A stretch of DNA of 64,000 bases from an uncultured Porphyromonadaceae bacterium (GCA_947176915.1 CAMWSM010000001.1:62001-126000); one strand, 5' to 3'; shown: positions 37,189 through 45,600, counted from the stretch's first letter. Notes: generated by a model not told the origin, from the letters alone. Program-made: numbers and translations.

Positions 37189-37674
37189 ATGTTAGTATTT
37201 GATTTATTGAAAGATGCGTTGTTTGCTGCCGTTGCGGCAATCGGGTTCGGAGCTATCAGCAGGATTCCCCGGAGAGCATACTTATGGTGCGGATTGATTG
37301 CGGCGATAGGTCATTCGCTGCGATTTCTACTGATGGGAGAGGCGTTAGGTTCGATGAATATAATAGTGGCTACGGCAATCGCGGCATTTGTGATAGGCTC
37401 GTTATCGGTGTTTGTCTCCCCTTTCGCGCGCACTCCGGCGGAAGCATATCTCTTTCCCTCGCTATTGCCTATGATTCCCGGGATTTTTGCCTATAAGTCT
37501 TTCGGCGGGGCGGTGATGTGCATTTTGGGGAAGGATCCGGATATGTTTGATTTCTATTTCCGGCAGTTTACTCAAAATGGCTTTATCTGCATTTCCATTC
37601 TTATGGCGATGGTGATTTGCGCTACAATTCCGATCTTTATTTTTCGCTCAAGAGCTTTCAGGGCGACGAGGTGA
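37189..37674 (+). CDS. ThrE-family exporter, small membrane subunit (DUF3815 type)
   Basis: 161 residues, four or five membrane segments (LLKDALFAAVAAIGFGAISR; GSMNIIVATAIAAFVIGSLSVFV; GFICISILMAMVICATIPIFI) and the family-like RTPAEAYLFPSLLPMIPGIFAYKS. It pairs with the large ThrE-like subunit upstream. The separation of 177 bp, filled by word repeats, is unusual for a two-subunit transporter. The stop is directly followed by another repeat tract. Confidence 0.82.
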   Translation: MLVFDLLKDALFAAVAAIGFGAISRIPRRAYLWCGLIAAIGHSLRFLLMGEALGSMNIIVATAIAAFVIGSLSVFVSPFARTPAEAYLFPSLLPMIPGIFAYKSFGGAVMCILGKDPDMFDFYFRQFTQNGFICISILMAMVICATIPIFIFRSRAFRATR

Positions 37675-37675
37675 G

Positions 37676-37830
37676 AGGGATTCAGAATTTTTCGGAGCTT
37701 TCGGAGCTTTCGGAGGAATCGGAATTATCGGAGTTCTCAGAATTATCGGAGTTATCTGAGTTATCTGAGAATTCCGATAACTCCGATAATTCCGAGAAAG
37801 TTAAGAGAAAGTTAAGAGGAAGTTAAGAGG
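37676..37830. repeat. TCGGAG/TTATC word-repeat tract with inverted halves
   Basis: Nine-base words such as CTTTCGGAG and TTATCGGAG repeat about ten times. The orientation then inverts (GATAACTCCGATAATTCC), so the tract can form a long imperfect hairpin, and it finishes with repeated GTTAAGAGAAA/GTTAAGAGGAA. It lies between convergent genes (the exporter subunit and the four-helix gene) and may end transcription. Confidence 0.65.
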
Positions 37831-37841
37831 AAGTTAGAGAA

Positions 37842-38398
37842 TTATTTTGAGTGGTTGGAGCGGTATTCGCGGCGCGCCCTGCTCATGGCTTCACGAATGC
37901 CTCCTGACTCAAGGAATCTGCGTTGCTGCGATTCCAATAGTTTGTCAAGAAGATATTGGGTCTGCCTGATCAAGGTGATTGCAAGATTGCAGAATTCCTC
38001 TGCGGGAGTCTGCAAACTAATTCCCTATATTCTGACTCAAAACGGGGAGAACAAAGATAGGTTCTCAATTTATCAAGCCGTGGATGCCCCTTCTCCCAAC
38101 GTGATAATTGCTTGAACCGGAGATAATCAATGTAATCTTCTTCCAGTTCACTTAATGAAGCCCGAGCCACATTGGTGAGTTTTATCTCTGTCTCTTTCGA
38201 AGTAGGCGCAGCAGCACTCCCCTCTACAATATTTTGTTTACATGAGCGAGCTGCCTGCTGCATCTGATCGGTTGTGCGTGAACCACGTGAAATAAAACGG
38301 TCTACAAACACCTCTGTGATTACAGAAACTATCGTGGCAAGTCTGTAGACTTTGAGGGAACGAACATCTCCGTTGTGGATAATAAATTTCTCATTCAT
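37842..38398 (-). pseudogene. Four-helix-bundle (23S rRNA intervening-sequence type) protein gene, frameshifted
   Basis: The first frame (38398 down to about 38010) encodes MNEKFIIHNGDVRSLKVYRL...ELEEDYIDYLRF, typical of the four-helix-bundle protein family, and stops at 37970. The C-terminal half of the family continues in a second frame on the same strand down to the TAA at 37842-37844 (EEFCNLAITLIRQTQYLLDK, then FLESGGIREAMSRARR), like the 'suffix' domain of this family. One missing C in a CTCCC run near 38005-38012 would explain the break. It could be a recent mutation, a sequencing error or a slippery site. Function of the family is poorly known. Confidence 0.7.
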
Positions 38399-38475
38399 AA
38401 AAAAAACGAGCTGAATGGGTTATGAGGCAAAGTTATATATTTTCGGGATTCATTCAAAATGGAGATCGTATATAA

Positions 38476-38497
38476 AAACATGTTTTAAAACATGTTT
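38476..38497. promoter_or_regulatory. 22-bp perfect palindrome upstream of the Ter operon
   Basis: Perfect inverted repeat with half-site AAACATGTTTT; the full site runs from 38476 to 38497. It lies just upstream of the predicted -7 element at 38523-38530, and its right edge supplies a TTTG near the -33 position. It looks like an operator for a dimeric regulator, but no regulator gene is adjacent. Confidence 0.6.
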
Positions 38498-38522
38498 GGA
38501 GGATATATCAAACTATTTTGTT

Positions 38523-38530
38523 TAAATTTG
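38523..38530 (+). promoter_or_regulatory. -7 element of the Ter operon promoter
   Basis: TAAATTTG matches TAnnTTTG. The nearest TTTG upstream (38495-38498) is 24 bp away, longer than usual. Predicted start near 38537 gives a leader of about 100 nt before the first TerD-like gene. Confidence 0.5.
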
Positions 38531-38637
38531 TGGTAAAGAAAGCATTTACCTTTCTCTTTTTTTATTATTATATAACAGTAGGATTTCAGATCTTCCCTAC
38601 CGACTTTCTTCTTATAACTCTAATATCATAATAGATT

Positions 38638-39252
38638 ATGGCTATAAATCTCGTAAAAGGACAACGTGTTGAAATAGGACTCTCCCGCCTAATAGTAGAA
38701 ATGGGATGGAAAGTAAATCCCGATGCAGACCCACCCTACGATCTTGACGCTTCCACTTTCCTGCTTCGTAAGAATAATGAGATCGGCGTGGAGGAGGATT
38801 TCGTTTTTTATGGATCACCTAACACCAAAGAGACACCCGATGGGAGCAGACCCATGTCGAAAGACGGGAGCGTGTTAGGGGCAGTGGACGACAGAGGAGA
38901 TGACGATGATAACACAGGCATCGGCGAGGAATCAATTGAAGTGGATCTCTCCAAGACAGATCCGCTGATTGATCAGATTCTTTTCACGGCAAGCATCTAC
39001 TGGGAAAAGGGTTCCAAGAGTGAGAGATATAATTTCGGACAGGTCAGGAATGCCTATATCCTCATTAAGGATGCGGTGAGCGGTGAAGAGATCTGCCGCT
39101 ATGATCTCGACGAGGATTTCTCCACAGCCAAAGGGGTGGAGTTCGGACGGCTTTACAGAAGGAACGGCGCATGGAAATTTGAAGCCGTGGGCATCCCCTA
39201 TACTGACGGGCTGGAACCTATCGTGCGCAAATATGCGTCGCGATTTATGTAA
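38638..39252 (+). CDS. TerD-family protein 1
   Basis: 204 residues of the TerD fold (calcium-binding beta-sandwich found in tellurium-resistance and general chemical-stress operons). Seen: start MAINLVKGQRVEIGLSRLIVEMGWKVN, the DLDAS metal-binding motif, an acidic loop (DDRGDDDDNTGIGEESIEVDL), FGQVRNAYI, and a C-terminal FGRLYRRNGAWKFEAVG. Family members probably act at the membrane face with vWA partners. First gene of the ten-gene cluster; 189 bp separate it from the next TerD-like gene. Confidence 0.92.
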   Translation: MAINLVKGQRVEIGLSRLIVEMGWKVNPDADPPYDLDASTFLLRKNNEIGVEEDFVFYGSPNTKETPDGSRPMSKDGSVLGAVDDRGDDDDNTGIGEESIEVDLSKTDPLIDQILFTASIYWEKGSKSERYNFGQVRNAYILIKDAVSGEEICRYDLDEDFSTAKGVEFGRLYRRNGAWKFEAVGIPYTDGLEPIVRKYASRFM

Positions 39253-39441
39253 AGTTGCGGAAAATCCGCCACTGCCTGTCATCCTTTTTTCTGCAAAGTT
39301 GCGAAAGTGCATCCGAAACTCTTTTGAAAGGCTAACTTTGCATCATCAAAATCGACAAACACCTCTCCCGAGAGGTAAACGCTTTTGATCTTAAATCCTC
39401 AACTTTCAATTTTCAACTTTAAATTTTCAATTTTCAAAGAT

Positions 39442-39996
39442 ATGGCTATAAATCTCGAAAAAGGACAGCGTGTGGCTGTCGAACTTCCCAAGTTCACGAT
39501 CGGACTTGGATGGGACGTGAACAGTTCTTCTACGGGCACTGACTTCGACCTTGACGCCTCTGCCTTCATCATGGGAGAGAACGGCAAGATTCTTGCAGAC
39601 GAGTTCTTCGTTTTCTACAATAACCTGAAATCGCCTGACGGAGCCGTAGAGCATACCGGGGATAACCGCACAGGGGAAGGTGAAGGGGATGACGAAAGCA
39701 TCCGCATCGATCTTTCAAAGATAGATCCTCGGGCTACTCAGATAACCTTCGTTGTAACAATTCATGAGGCAGATTCCCGCCGTCAGAATTTCGGTCAGGT
39801 AAGAAATGCTTTCATCCGCATCTACGACAGCGCTACGGGAGAGGAGATCATGCGCTATGATCTTGATGAGGATTTCTCAGTGGAGACAGCAGTGGAGTTC
39901 GGAAGGCTCTATAAGAGAAACGGACAGTGGAAGTTTGAGGCGATCGGCACCGGTCAGAAAGCGGGGTTGGCGCAATATTTGGAGAAGTATAATTGA
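39442..39996 (+). CDS. TerD-family protein 2
   Basis: 184 residues when started at 39442 (MAINLEKGQRVAVELPKFTIGLGWD). The longer frame from 39385 begins inside a TTTTCAA word repeat. Motifs are FDLDASAF, the acidic calcium loop GDNRTGEGEGDDESI, FGQVRNAFIRIYD, and FGRLYKRNGQWKFEAIG. It is clearly paralogous to the preceding gene, and the closest of the three copies to canonical TerD/TerE. Confidence 0.94.
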   Translation: MAINLEKGQRVAVELPKFTIGLGWDVNSSSTGTDFDLDASAFIMGENGKILADEFFVFYNNLKSPDGAVEHTGDNRTGEGEGDDESIRIDLSKIDPRATQITFVVTIHEADSRRQNFGQVRNAFIRIYDSATGEEIMRYDLDEDFSVETAVEFGRLYKRNGQWKFEAIGTGQKAGLAQYLEKYN

Positions 39997-40160
39997 GGCG
40001 TTAGGCATTAGGCATTAGGCGTTAGGTGTTAGGCGTTAGGCATTAGGGACGAGGCGCGAGATGCTGACTCATACCATTAAAAATCAAATTTTACGGCTTT
40101 GGACCTTGCCTCGGACCTCAGACCTCGAGCCTAATGCCTAAAGCCTAAAGCCTAAAAAAT
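39997..40160. repeat. TTAGGC/GCCTAA word-repeat spacer
   Basis: The left part (39997-40048) is near-tandem GCGTTAG/GCATTAG heptamers. The right part (about 40115-40160) is near-tandem GCCTAAA/GCCTAAT heptamers, the reverse complement, so the two can pair into a long hairpin inside the Ter operon between TerD copies 2 and 3. No coding content. Confidence 0.75.
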
Positions 40161-40185
40161 TTTTTAAATTTCAATTTTAATTATT

Positions 40186-40851
40186 ATGGCTATCAGACTT
40201 GAAAAAGGACAGAAGATAAATCTTGAGAAAAATAATGGCTCCAAACTCACTGAATTTTGCGTGGGCTGCAACTGGGGCGCAATAGTAACATCAGGGGGAT
40301 TCCTCGGACTGGGTAAAAAGACTCAGGATGTTGACCTCGATTTGAGCTGCCTGATGATCGACGCTAACGGGAATATATGCGATCATATCTATTCACCCCT
40401 TTACCGTACAGATTTCCTCGGGCGATATGGAATGCCTCCCGGCAAAGTAGACTCCCTTGACGGAGCGATGCACCACAGCGGTGATGACCTCCAGGGGGAT
40501 CAGGGGGGCGACGATGGTCTTGACAATGAAATCATCACTGTCAACCTGAATCGTGTGAGTCCGAACGTGAATCAGATTTTCTTCTTCCTGAACAACTGTG
40601 GCAAAGAGGATTTCTCCCAGATACCCTACGCTTCCATCAGAATGTATGAGGGGACTCCGTCAAGAGTAAAAGAGGTGTTCGCTTCCTACGATGTGGCAGC
40701 AGAGCCAAGGTATCGCGGGGCTACGGCACTTATAATGGGCAAGCTTTACCGCCGCAACGGGGAATGGAAATTCTCAGCCATCGGCGATGCCTATCCCGAC
40801 AAAAATATCTGTGAGACTATCCAACGGATAGCAACAAATTACGCAAAATAA
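40186..40851 (+). CDS. TerD-family protein 3 (divergent, TerX-like)
   Basis: 221 residues. It starts MAIRLEKGQKINLEKNN like a TerD protein but carries an insertion (NWGAIVTSGGFLGLGKKTQ) and the variant metal motif DVDLDLSCLMID in place of DLDAS. An acidic loop (GDDLQGDQGGDDGLDNEII) and the terminal LYRRNGEWKFSAIGD are retained. It ends 5 bp before the first vWA gene, so these two are probably translated together, and a physical partnership is plausible. Confidence 0.9.
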   Translation: MAIRLEKGQKINLEKNNGSKLTEFCVGCNWGAIVTSGGFLGLGKKTQDVDLDLSCLMIDANGNICDHIYSPLYRTDFLGRYGMPPGKVDSLDGAMHHSGDDLQGDQGGDDGLDNEIITVNLNRVSPNVNQIFFFLNNCGKEDFSQIPYASIRMYEGTPSRVKEVFASYDVAAEPRYRGATALIMGKLYRRNGEWKFSAIGDAYPDKNICETIQRIATNYAK

Positions 40852-40856
40852 AAATT

Positions 40857-41495
40857 ATGAGAAAACTACCGGTTTACATTCTTCTCGACACCTCCGGCTC
40901 AATGTATGGTGAGCCTATCGAGGCAGTAAAGAACGGACTGCAGGTGCTCACAAGCACTCTGACCTCCGATCCATACGCTCTTGAAACCGCCTATCTGAGT
41001 GTCATCACTTTTGACAGCACAGCCAAACAGGCTGTGCCCCTCACGGAGATAGCCGCTTTCCAACCACCGCAGCTTAAGGCTTCAGGATGCACCGCTCTTG
41101 GGGAGGCGCTTCAACTCGTGGCTCAATGTGCTGACCAGGAAGTGATCAAAACCACTCCTGAAAAGAAAGGAGACTGGAAGCCGCTCGTCTTCATCATGAC
41201 AGACGGAGAGCCTACGGATGATATCCGCAAAGGTCTTGAGGATTTCAAGAGCAGGAAGTGGGGAATGGTAGTGGCTTGCGCAGCGGGAGCAGGAGCCAAC
41301 ACCAATACGCTGAAGCAGATCACTGAGAACGTGGTGTCGCTCGACACAGCCGACAGCGCCACAATCCGCCAATTCTTCAAATGGGTGTCAGCTTCCGTTC
41401 AGGCTAACAGTGTGAAGGTTGATGAAGGGAAAGGGGAAATCAACTCCATAGGAGAGCTTCCGCCTCCGCCGCCTGAGGTAAATATCGTGATTTAA
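40857..41495 (+). CDS. TerY-like von Willebrand factor A protein 1
   Basis: 212 residues forming one vWA domain. MIDAS metal site: DTSGS at residues 11-15, with the later TDGEPTD loop. C-terminal residues end in a proline-rich PPPPPEVNIVI tail shared with the next vWA copy. Such proteins in Ter systems bridge TerD proteins with phosphatase/kinase partners. Follows TerD-3 by 5 bp. A MITE-like element (41511-41605) begins 15 bp after the stop. Confidence 0.92.
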   Translation: MRKLPVYILLDTSGSMYGEPIEAVKNGLQVLTSTLTSDPYALETAYLSVITFDSTAKQAVPLTEIAAFQPPQLKASGCTALGEALQLVAQCADQEVIKTTPEKKGDWKPLVFIMTDGEPTDDIRKGLEDFKSRKWGMVVACAAGAGANTNTLKQITENVVSLDTADSATIRQFFKWVSASVQANSVKVDEGKGEINSIGELPPPPPEVNIVI

Positions 41496-41510
41496 TTTAT
41501 CGGAATTTAG

Positions 41511-41605
41511 AAAGAGGATATATTGAAGTTAGCTTTTTAGGGCGCAGCGGGATTGCGGAGCAATCCCCTCCCAGGCATTACTCTTAATTTTGATATATCC
41601 TCTTT
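41511..41605. mobile_element. MITE/REP-like element, copy 2 (inside the Ter operon)
   Basis: The terminal inverted repeats are about 21 bp (AAAGAGGATATATTGAAGTT at 41511-41530; its near-complement ends at 41605). The core GGGATTGCGGAGCAATCCC plus CTCCCAGGCATTAC is identical to that of copies 1 and 3, and the left part of the longer copies is missing. It sits between two vWA genes and interrupts an otherwise compact operon without disrupting a gene. Confidence 0.68.
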
Positions 41606-41664
41606 CTTCCTCTTATTTCCTTATTTTCTTATTTCCTTATTTTATAATTCTCTATCCTTCTAAG

Positions 41665-42300
41665 ATGCGTATTCTTCCCGTATATCTTCTTATCGACACT
41701 TCCGGCTCCATGCATGGCGAGCCGATAGAATCCGTCAAGGTTGGCTTGGAGGCGCTTGTCAGCAGCCTGCGTCAAGAGCCGGCTGCCTTGGAATCGGTTG
41801 CTCTCAGCATCATCACTTTCGATAAGGATGTGAAGCAAATTCTCCCCCTCACTCCGCTTGACGAACTCCAGCTTCCGGAAATCACTACTCCTGAAAGCGG
41901 ACCCACTCACACCGGACTTGCCTTGCAACTGTTGTGCGAAAGAGTTGACAAGGAGGTGAAAAAGGGCACTGCCGAGACAAAAGGGGATTGGAAACCACTG
42001 CTCTTTATAATGACCGATGGAAAGCCCTCCGACAGCAAACTATATAAGGATATGATCGAGGAGGTAAAGAAACGTCATTTCGGAAATATAGTGGCGTGTG
42101 CAGCCGGACCGTCAGCCAAAGCGGAGGAATTGCTGAAACTTACGGATAAGGTGGTGTCGTTAGACACGCTTGACAGCACAGCCTTCAAGAAATTCTTCAA
42201 ATGGGTTTCCGACTCTATCAATATCGGCAGTCAGAGTGTAGGCGCCACAGACGACATCGCCCTACCACCTCCACCCCCGGAAGTGAACCTCATCCTCTAA
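41665..42300 (+). CDS. TerY-like von Willebrand factor A protein 2
   Basis: 211 residues when started at 41665 (MRILPVYLLIDTSGSMHGEPIESVKVG). The longer frame from 41590 starts inside the mobile element and word repeats. MIDAS DTSGS, then TDGKPSD. The C-terminal tail LPPPPPEVNLIL matches the tail of vWA protein 1, suggesting a recent duplication or a shared docking peptide. It is followed by a CCTAAAG-type word spacer of 38 bp and the AIM24 gene. Confidence 0.92.
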   Translation: MRILPVYLLIDTSGSMHGEPIESVKVGLEALVSSLRQEPAALESVALSIITFDKDVKQILPLTPLDELQLPEITTPESGPTHTGLALQLLCERVDKEVKKGTAETKGDWKPLLFIMTDGKPSDSKLYKDMIEEVKKRHFGNIVACAAGPSAKAEELLKLTDKVVSLDTLDSTAFKKFFKWVSDSINIGSQSVGATDDIALPPPPPEVNLIL

Positions 42301-42338
42301 AACCTAAAGCCTAAAGACTAACGTCTAAAACCTAAATT

Positions 42339-42950
42339 ATGAATGTAAAACTAAAAGGAGCTTACGTAAAACATCTGGAGGTGGAGCTTTTCCCCGGAGA
42401 GGAGTTTTATGCTGAAAAGGGTTCGCTGATATACATTGAAGAGGGAATCGACATGACGAGTGAGTTTTCCGGAAATTCACTCGGACAGATCATCGGCTCC
42501 AAGCTATCGGGAGAGAATCTCCTTATCGTGCATTACCGCAATTTCACATCGCAGCCGCGCCGCCTCGTGCTCGGGTCGCGAGGGGGAATGATTCATTTCA
42601 AACTCACCAACTCGGAAATTATCTGCAATCGCGGAGCATACGTGGCATCAAGCAAGAAAGTGGATCTCTCGATGAAACTTTCCCTTTCCGGATTTATAGG
42701 TGGGATAGGAGGAATGTTGCAAAGAGTGAGCGGAGATGCGACTGTATTTCTTGAGACCATAGGAGATCCTATTATCGTAGAGTTAGGACCGGGACAAGGC
42801 ATTCAGATTGACGAACAGCATTTCCTTGCCCTGGAAGGAATACCTGAAAACAGGATCACACCTCAGTTTTCCACCCGCAACCTCTTCGGAGGGGAGGGAC
42901 TGAGGATGCTCAGCGTGCGCGGACCCGGCAAAGTCTACCTCAACCCCTAA
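42339..42950 (+). CDS. AIM24/TIGR00266-family protein
   Basis: 203 residues, a compact beta-rich protein. Seen: VELFPGEEFYAEKGSLIYIEEGIDM, SGENLLIVHYRN, GGIGGMLQRVSGDATVFLETIGDP, and a terminal LRMLSVRGPGKVYLNP, all characteristic of the AIM24 family (double-stranded beta-helix fold). No enzymatic activity is known for the family. Its place between vWA genes in a Ter cluster suggests a stress or membrane-associated role. Confidence 0.88.
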   Translation: MNVKLKGAYVKHLEVELFPGEEFYAEKGSLIYIEEGIDMTSEFSGNSLGQIIGSKLSGENLLIVHYRNFTSQPRRLVLGSRGGMIHFKLTNSEIICNRGAYVASSKKVDLSMKLSLSGFIGGIGGMLQRVSGDATVFLETIGDPIIVELGPGQGIQIDEQHFLALEGIPENRITPQFSTRNLFGGEGLRMLSVRGPGKVYLNP

Positions 42951-43005
42951 CATCTTAACCCTTAATTCTTAACCCTTAACCCTTAACCCCCTTAACCCCC
43001 TTAAC
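42951..43005 (+). repeat. CTTAACC word-repeat spacer
   Basis: Seven or so near-tandem CTTAACC/CCTTAAC heptamers fill the whole spacer between the AIM24 and third vWA genes. The complementary word GGTTAAG fills the spacer at 45530-45600 in the same operon, so the two tracts could pair in a long transcript. Confidence 0.75.
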
Positions 43006-43007
43006 AA

Positions 43008-44054
43008 ATGAGACGACTTCCTATATATTTCCTTATAGACATTTCGGAATCAATGGTGGGTGTGCCCATAGAGCAGGTGCAGGAGGGGATGCGCAACATC
43101 ATACAGAATCTGCGCACCGATCCATACGCTCTTGAAACCGTCTTTGTCAGCATCATAGCATTTGCCGGGAAAGCGGTTACCCTCTCCCCTCTCACCGAGC
43201 TTTACAAATTCTATCCTCCCGTCTTCCCTATCGGAGGGGGCACGTCGTTAGGCTCAGGGCTGGAAGCGCTGATGAACGACATCGACAAGTCTGTGCAGAA
43301 AACCACTATGGAAAAGAAGGGAGATTGGAAACCGATTGTATTCCTTTTCACAGACGGCAACCCCACGGACGACTATTCCGCCGCTTTCAGGAGATGGAAC
43401 AATCATTACAGGAGACATGCGAATCTCGTGGCAGTCTCCTTAGGAGATAATGTAAACACACTGACTCTTGCGCAAATAACTGAAAACATTCTCCTGCTTA
43501 AGGACACGGACCCCAAATCTTTCTCCGAGTTTTTCAAATGGGTGTCGGATTCAATAAAAGCCTCCAGCATGTCAGTAACAGACTATGGAAGCGATGAACT
43601 TCGTCTACCCTCCACAACAGGGATTAATCTTGAAAAAGTAAATCCGGCGCAACATTCCAATCCGGATGAGAATTTTGTAGTGCTTCACGGTCGGTGTCAG
43701 ACCACCCACGGGGATTATCTGGTGAAATATGCACGGAAAGATAACTTGTTTAATGAAAACTTTGCCTCCTATTACAGAGGGCCGGGCTTCCGCCTGGTAG
43801 GGGCTTATCCGGTGAACGGCGCTAAATATCAGCAACTTTCCTCCGGAGAGGAGGCCTCGGTCAACACGTCATCCCTTACCGGCGTGCCCGCGTGTCCCTG
43901 CTGCGGCAATCAGCTCGGGGTGGTCGTTTGTGAATGCGGGAAAATATTCTGTGTGGGAGAGAATGGGGATCACGCCTGTCCGTGGTGCGGACTGGAGGGC
44001 ACTTTAGGGGACATCGGACCCGGAGGGCTGGACATAACCAGAGGTTTGGGATAA
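43008..44054 (+). CDS. TerY-like vWA protein 3 with C-terminal zinc-ribbon (TerY-C)
   Basis: 348 residues. The N-terminal vWA domain (about 1-200) has a modified MIDAS, DISESM at residues 11-16, and TDGNPTDD. A middle domain follows of about 80 residues (FVVLHGRCQTTHGDYLVKY). The C-terminal 50 residues carry paired cysteines (CPCCGNQLGVVVCECGK, CPWCG), the metal-binding domain known from TerY-C proteins. This is the arrangement seen in TerY-P modules, where it neighbours a PP2C phosphatase and a kinase, exactly as here. Confidence 0.92.
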   Translation: MRRLPIYFLIDISESMVGVPIEQVQEGMRNIIQNLRTDPYALETVFVSIIAFAGKAVTLSPLTELYKFYPPVFPIGGGTSLGSGLEALMNDIDKSVQKTTMEKKGDWKPIVFLFTDGNPTDDYSAAFRRWNNHYRRHANLVAVSLGDNVNTLTLAQITENILLLKDTDPKSFSEFFKWVSDSIKASSMSVTDYGSDELRLPSTTGINLEKVNPAQHSNPDENFVVLHGRCQTTHGDYLVKYARKDNLFNENFASYYRGPGFRLVGAYPVNGAKYQQLSSGEEASVNTSSLTGVPACPCCGNQLGVVVCECGKIFCVGENGDHACPWCGLEGTLGDIGPGGLDITRGLG

Positions 44055-44086
44055 CACACTGTCATCACTGTCAATGAAACATAATT

Positions 44087-45529
44087 ATGAATAGAGAACA
44101 ACGCCTTGTAGCCCGCAGAAATGCCGCTGACTCCCGGATAAAAGATTTTTTGGATGCCTTTGAAGAAGCAGCCGACCGCCTTTCAATTCCATGTTCGGAA
44201 AGGAGGAGATTTCTGGGATGGACAATTGAAAACCTTTGGAACAAACATATTGAAGAACGTATGAACCGACGTCTCGTAATAGAAAATGAAATTAATAATC
44301 TCGGATTACGCATTCCTAACGGGACTGTACGTAAAGCCTATACAGCCTCATTCGCTTTGCCGGCGGATAAGGTGAAGGATGTAGCTATAGATGGGCTTGA
44401 GGAAACGGGTCTTACGCTCAGTCAGCCGGCGGAAGGGGAATATCTTATTTCAGGCACACCTCAGAAACATGGCGATTTCACCCTTACAGTCTCCTACTCG
44501 ACAGTGGAGGGTGAGCCGCGTTCGAGTTTCAAGCTTCCCGTGGCTTTTAATCCTGATCCACGCTCGATATGGCGCGACCTTAGAAGCCGGCTTCATAAGG
44601 ATGGGGTGAAACCGGATTGGGCTACGGAATATATTATGGTGAAGGAGGATGCAGAGGGGGCGCCACGTAAAGATGTGATCGCTGCCAGCATCCAGGGACG
44701 CAGCCATGCGCATGAGGAGCGTCCCCGGGATGATTATTTTGCAGCCCGTCATTATGAGGATTCCGACTGGTATGTAGTGGCTGTGGCTGACGGCGCCGGC
44801 TCTGCCCCGCTCTCCTGGAAAGGTTCTGAAATTGCTTGCGACACGATCATTGAACATTGTCGGGAAAATCTTGACGGGAATAAAGTTTTTGAAGAGGCAA
44901 TTGCCGCCTTTCATGCCGATCCCAATACGGAATTGCGCTCTGTGCTGACGGCACAAGTTTCCAACATTATCTACAAAGGGGCTGTAAAGGCACACGAAGC
45001 AATCAATGCGGAAGCGGCAGCCCAAGGGGAGAAGCCACGCGACTACGCGACCACCCTGATGTTTGCGATCTGCAAGCATTTCTCGTTCGGATGGTTCATC
45101 GCCTCATTCTGGGTAGGGGACGGAGCAATGTGCATTTATGACGAAAAAGGGGGAAGCGCAAAGCTTTTGGGGACGCCCGACGAAGGGGAATTTTCAGGTC
45201 AGACACGATTCATCACCATGCGTGAGATTTTCCATGACAAGGATTTGGTAGCCAAAAGGATGAGGATGACTATCGTGCCCGATTTCACTGCCCTTTTCCT
45301 TATGACCGACGGAGTTTCGGACCCTCTGTTTGAAACTGACAATAATCTTAATGACTTCAATAAATGGAAGGAATTTTATTCCCTCCTTAAGGAGGGTTTT
45401 CCGGAGGATGGCATCCCGGGGGTCAATCTTACGGATGATAATCCGGAGGCTGCGGGAGAACTGCTTGAATGGCTTAAGTTCTGGCGACCGGGGAATCATG
45501 ATGACAGAACGATGGTGGTGGTGAAGTAA
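44087..45529 (+). CDS. PP2C-family protein phosphatase of the TerY-P triad
   Basis: 480 residues. The N-terminal about 85 residues are helical (MNREQRLVARRNAADSRIKD). A domain at about 85-165 looks like a small Ig-like/putative-Ig fold (NGTVRKAYTASFALPADKV...YLISGTPQKHGDFTLTVSY). The C-terminal 300 residues are a PP2C phosphatase with the metal motifs VAVADGAGSA, WVGDGAMCIYD and LFLMTDGVSDP. It should reverse phosphorylation made by the adjacent kinase. A word repeat spacer of about 100 bp separates it from the kinase gene. Confidence 0.9.
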   Translation: MNREQRLVARRNAADSRIKDFLDAFEEAADRLSIPCSERRRFLGWTIENLWNKHIEERMNRRLVIENEINNLGLRIPNGTVRKAYTASFALPADKVKDVAIDGLEETGLTLSQPAEGEYLISGTPQKHGDFTLTVSYSTVEGEPRSSFKLPVAFNPDPRSIWRDLRSRLHKDGVKPDWATEYIMVKEDAEGAPRKDVIAASIQGRSHAHEERPRDDYFAARHYEDSDWYVVAVADGAGSAPLSWKGSEIACDTIIEHCRENLDGNKVFEEAIAAFHADPNTELRSVLTAQVSNIIYKGAVKAHEAINAEAAAQGEKPRDYATTLMFAICKHFSFGWFIASFWVGDGAMCIYDEKGGSAKLLGTPDEGEFSGQTRFITMREIFHDKDLVAKRMRMTIVPDFTALFLMTDGVSDPLFETDNNLNDFNKWKEFYSLLKEGFPEDGIPGVNLTDDNPEAAGELLEWLKFWRPGNHDDRTMVVVK

Positions 45530-45600
45530 GGGGTTAAGATGTTAAGAATTAAGGGTTAAGGGTTAAGGGTTAAGGTGTTAAGATGTTAAGGGTTAAGGGG
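45530..45600 (+). repeat. GGTTAAG word-repeat spacer
   Basis: Near-tandem GTTAAGG/GTTAAGA heptamers, about nine copies, between the phosphatase and kinase genes. It mirrors the CTTAACC tract at 42951-43005 on the opposite strand sense. Confidence 0.75.

Noticed and set aside
37617..37826. Open frame encoding a Ser-Glu-Leu repeat protein.
   Set aside because: It is a by-product of the 9-bp DNA word repeat and overlaps the end of the exporter gene in another frame.
42951..45600. Telomere-like repeats (TTAGGG-type appearance).
   Set aside because: The words are imperfect, short, internal to operons and differ between spacers; there is no sign of a chromosome end.
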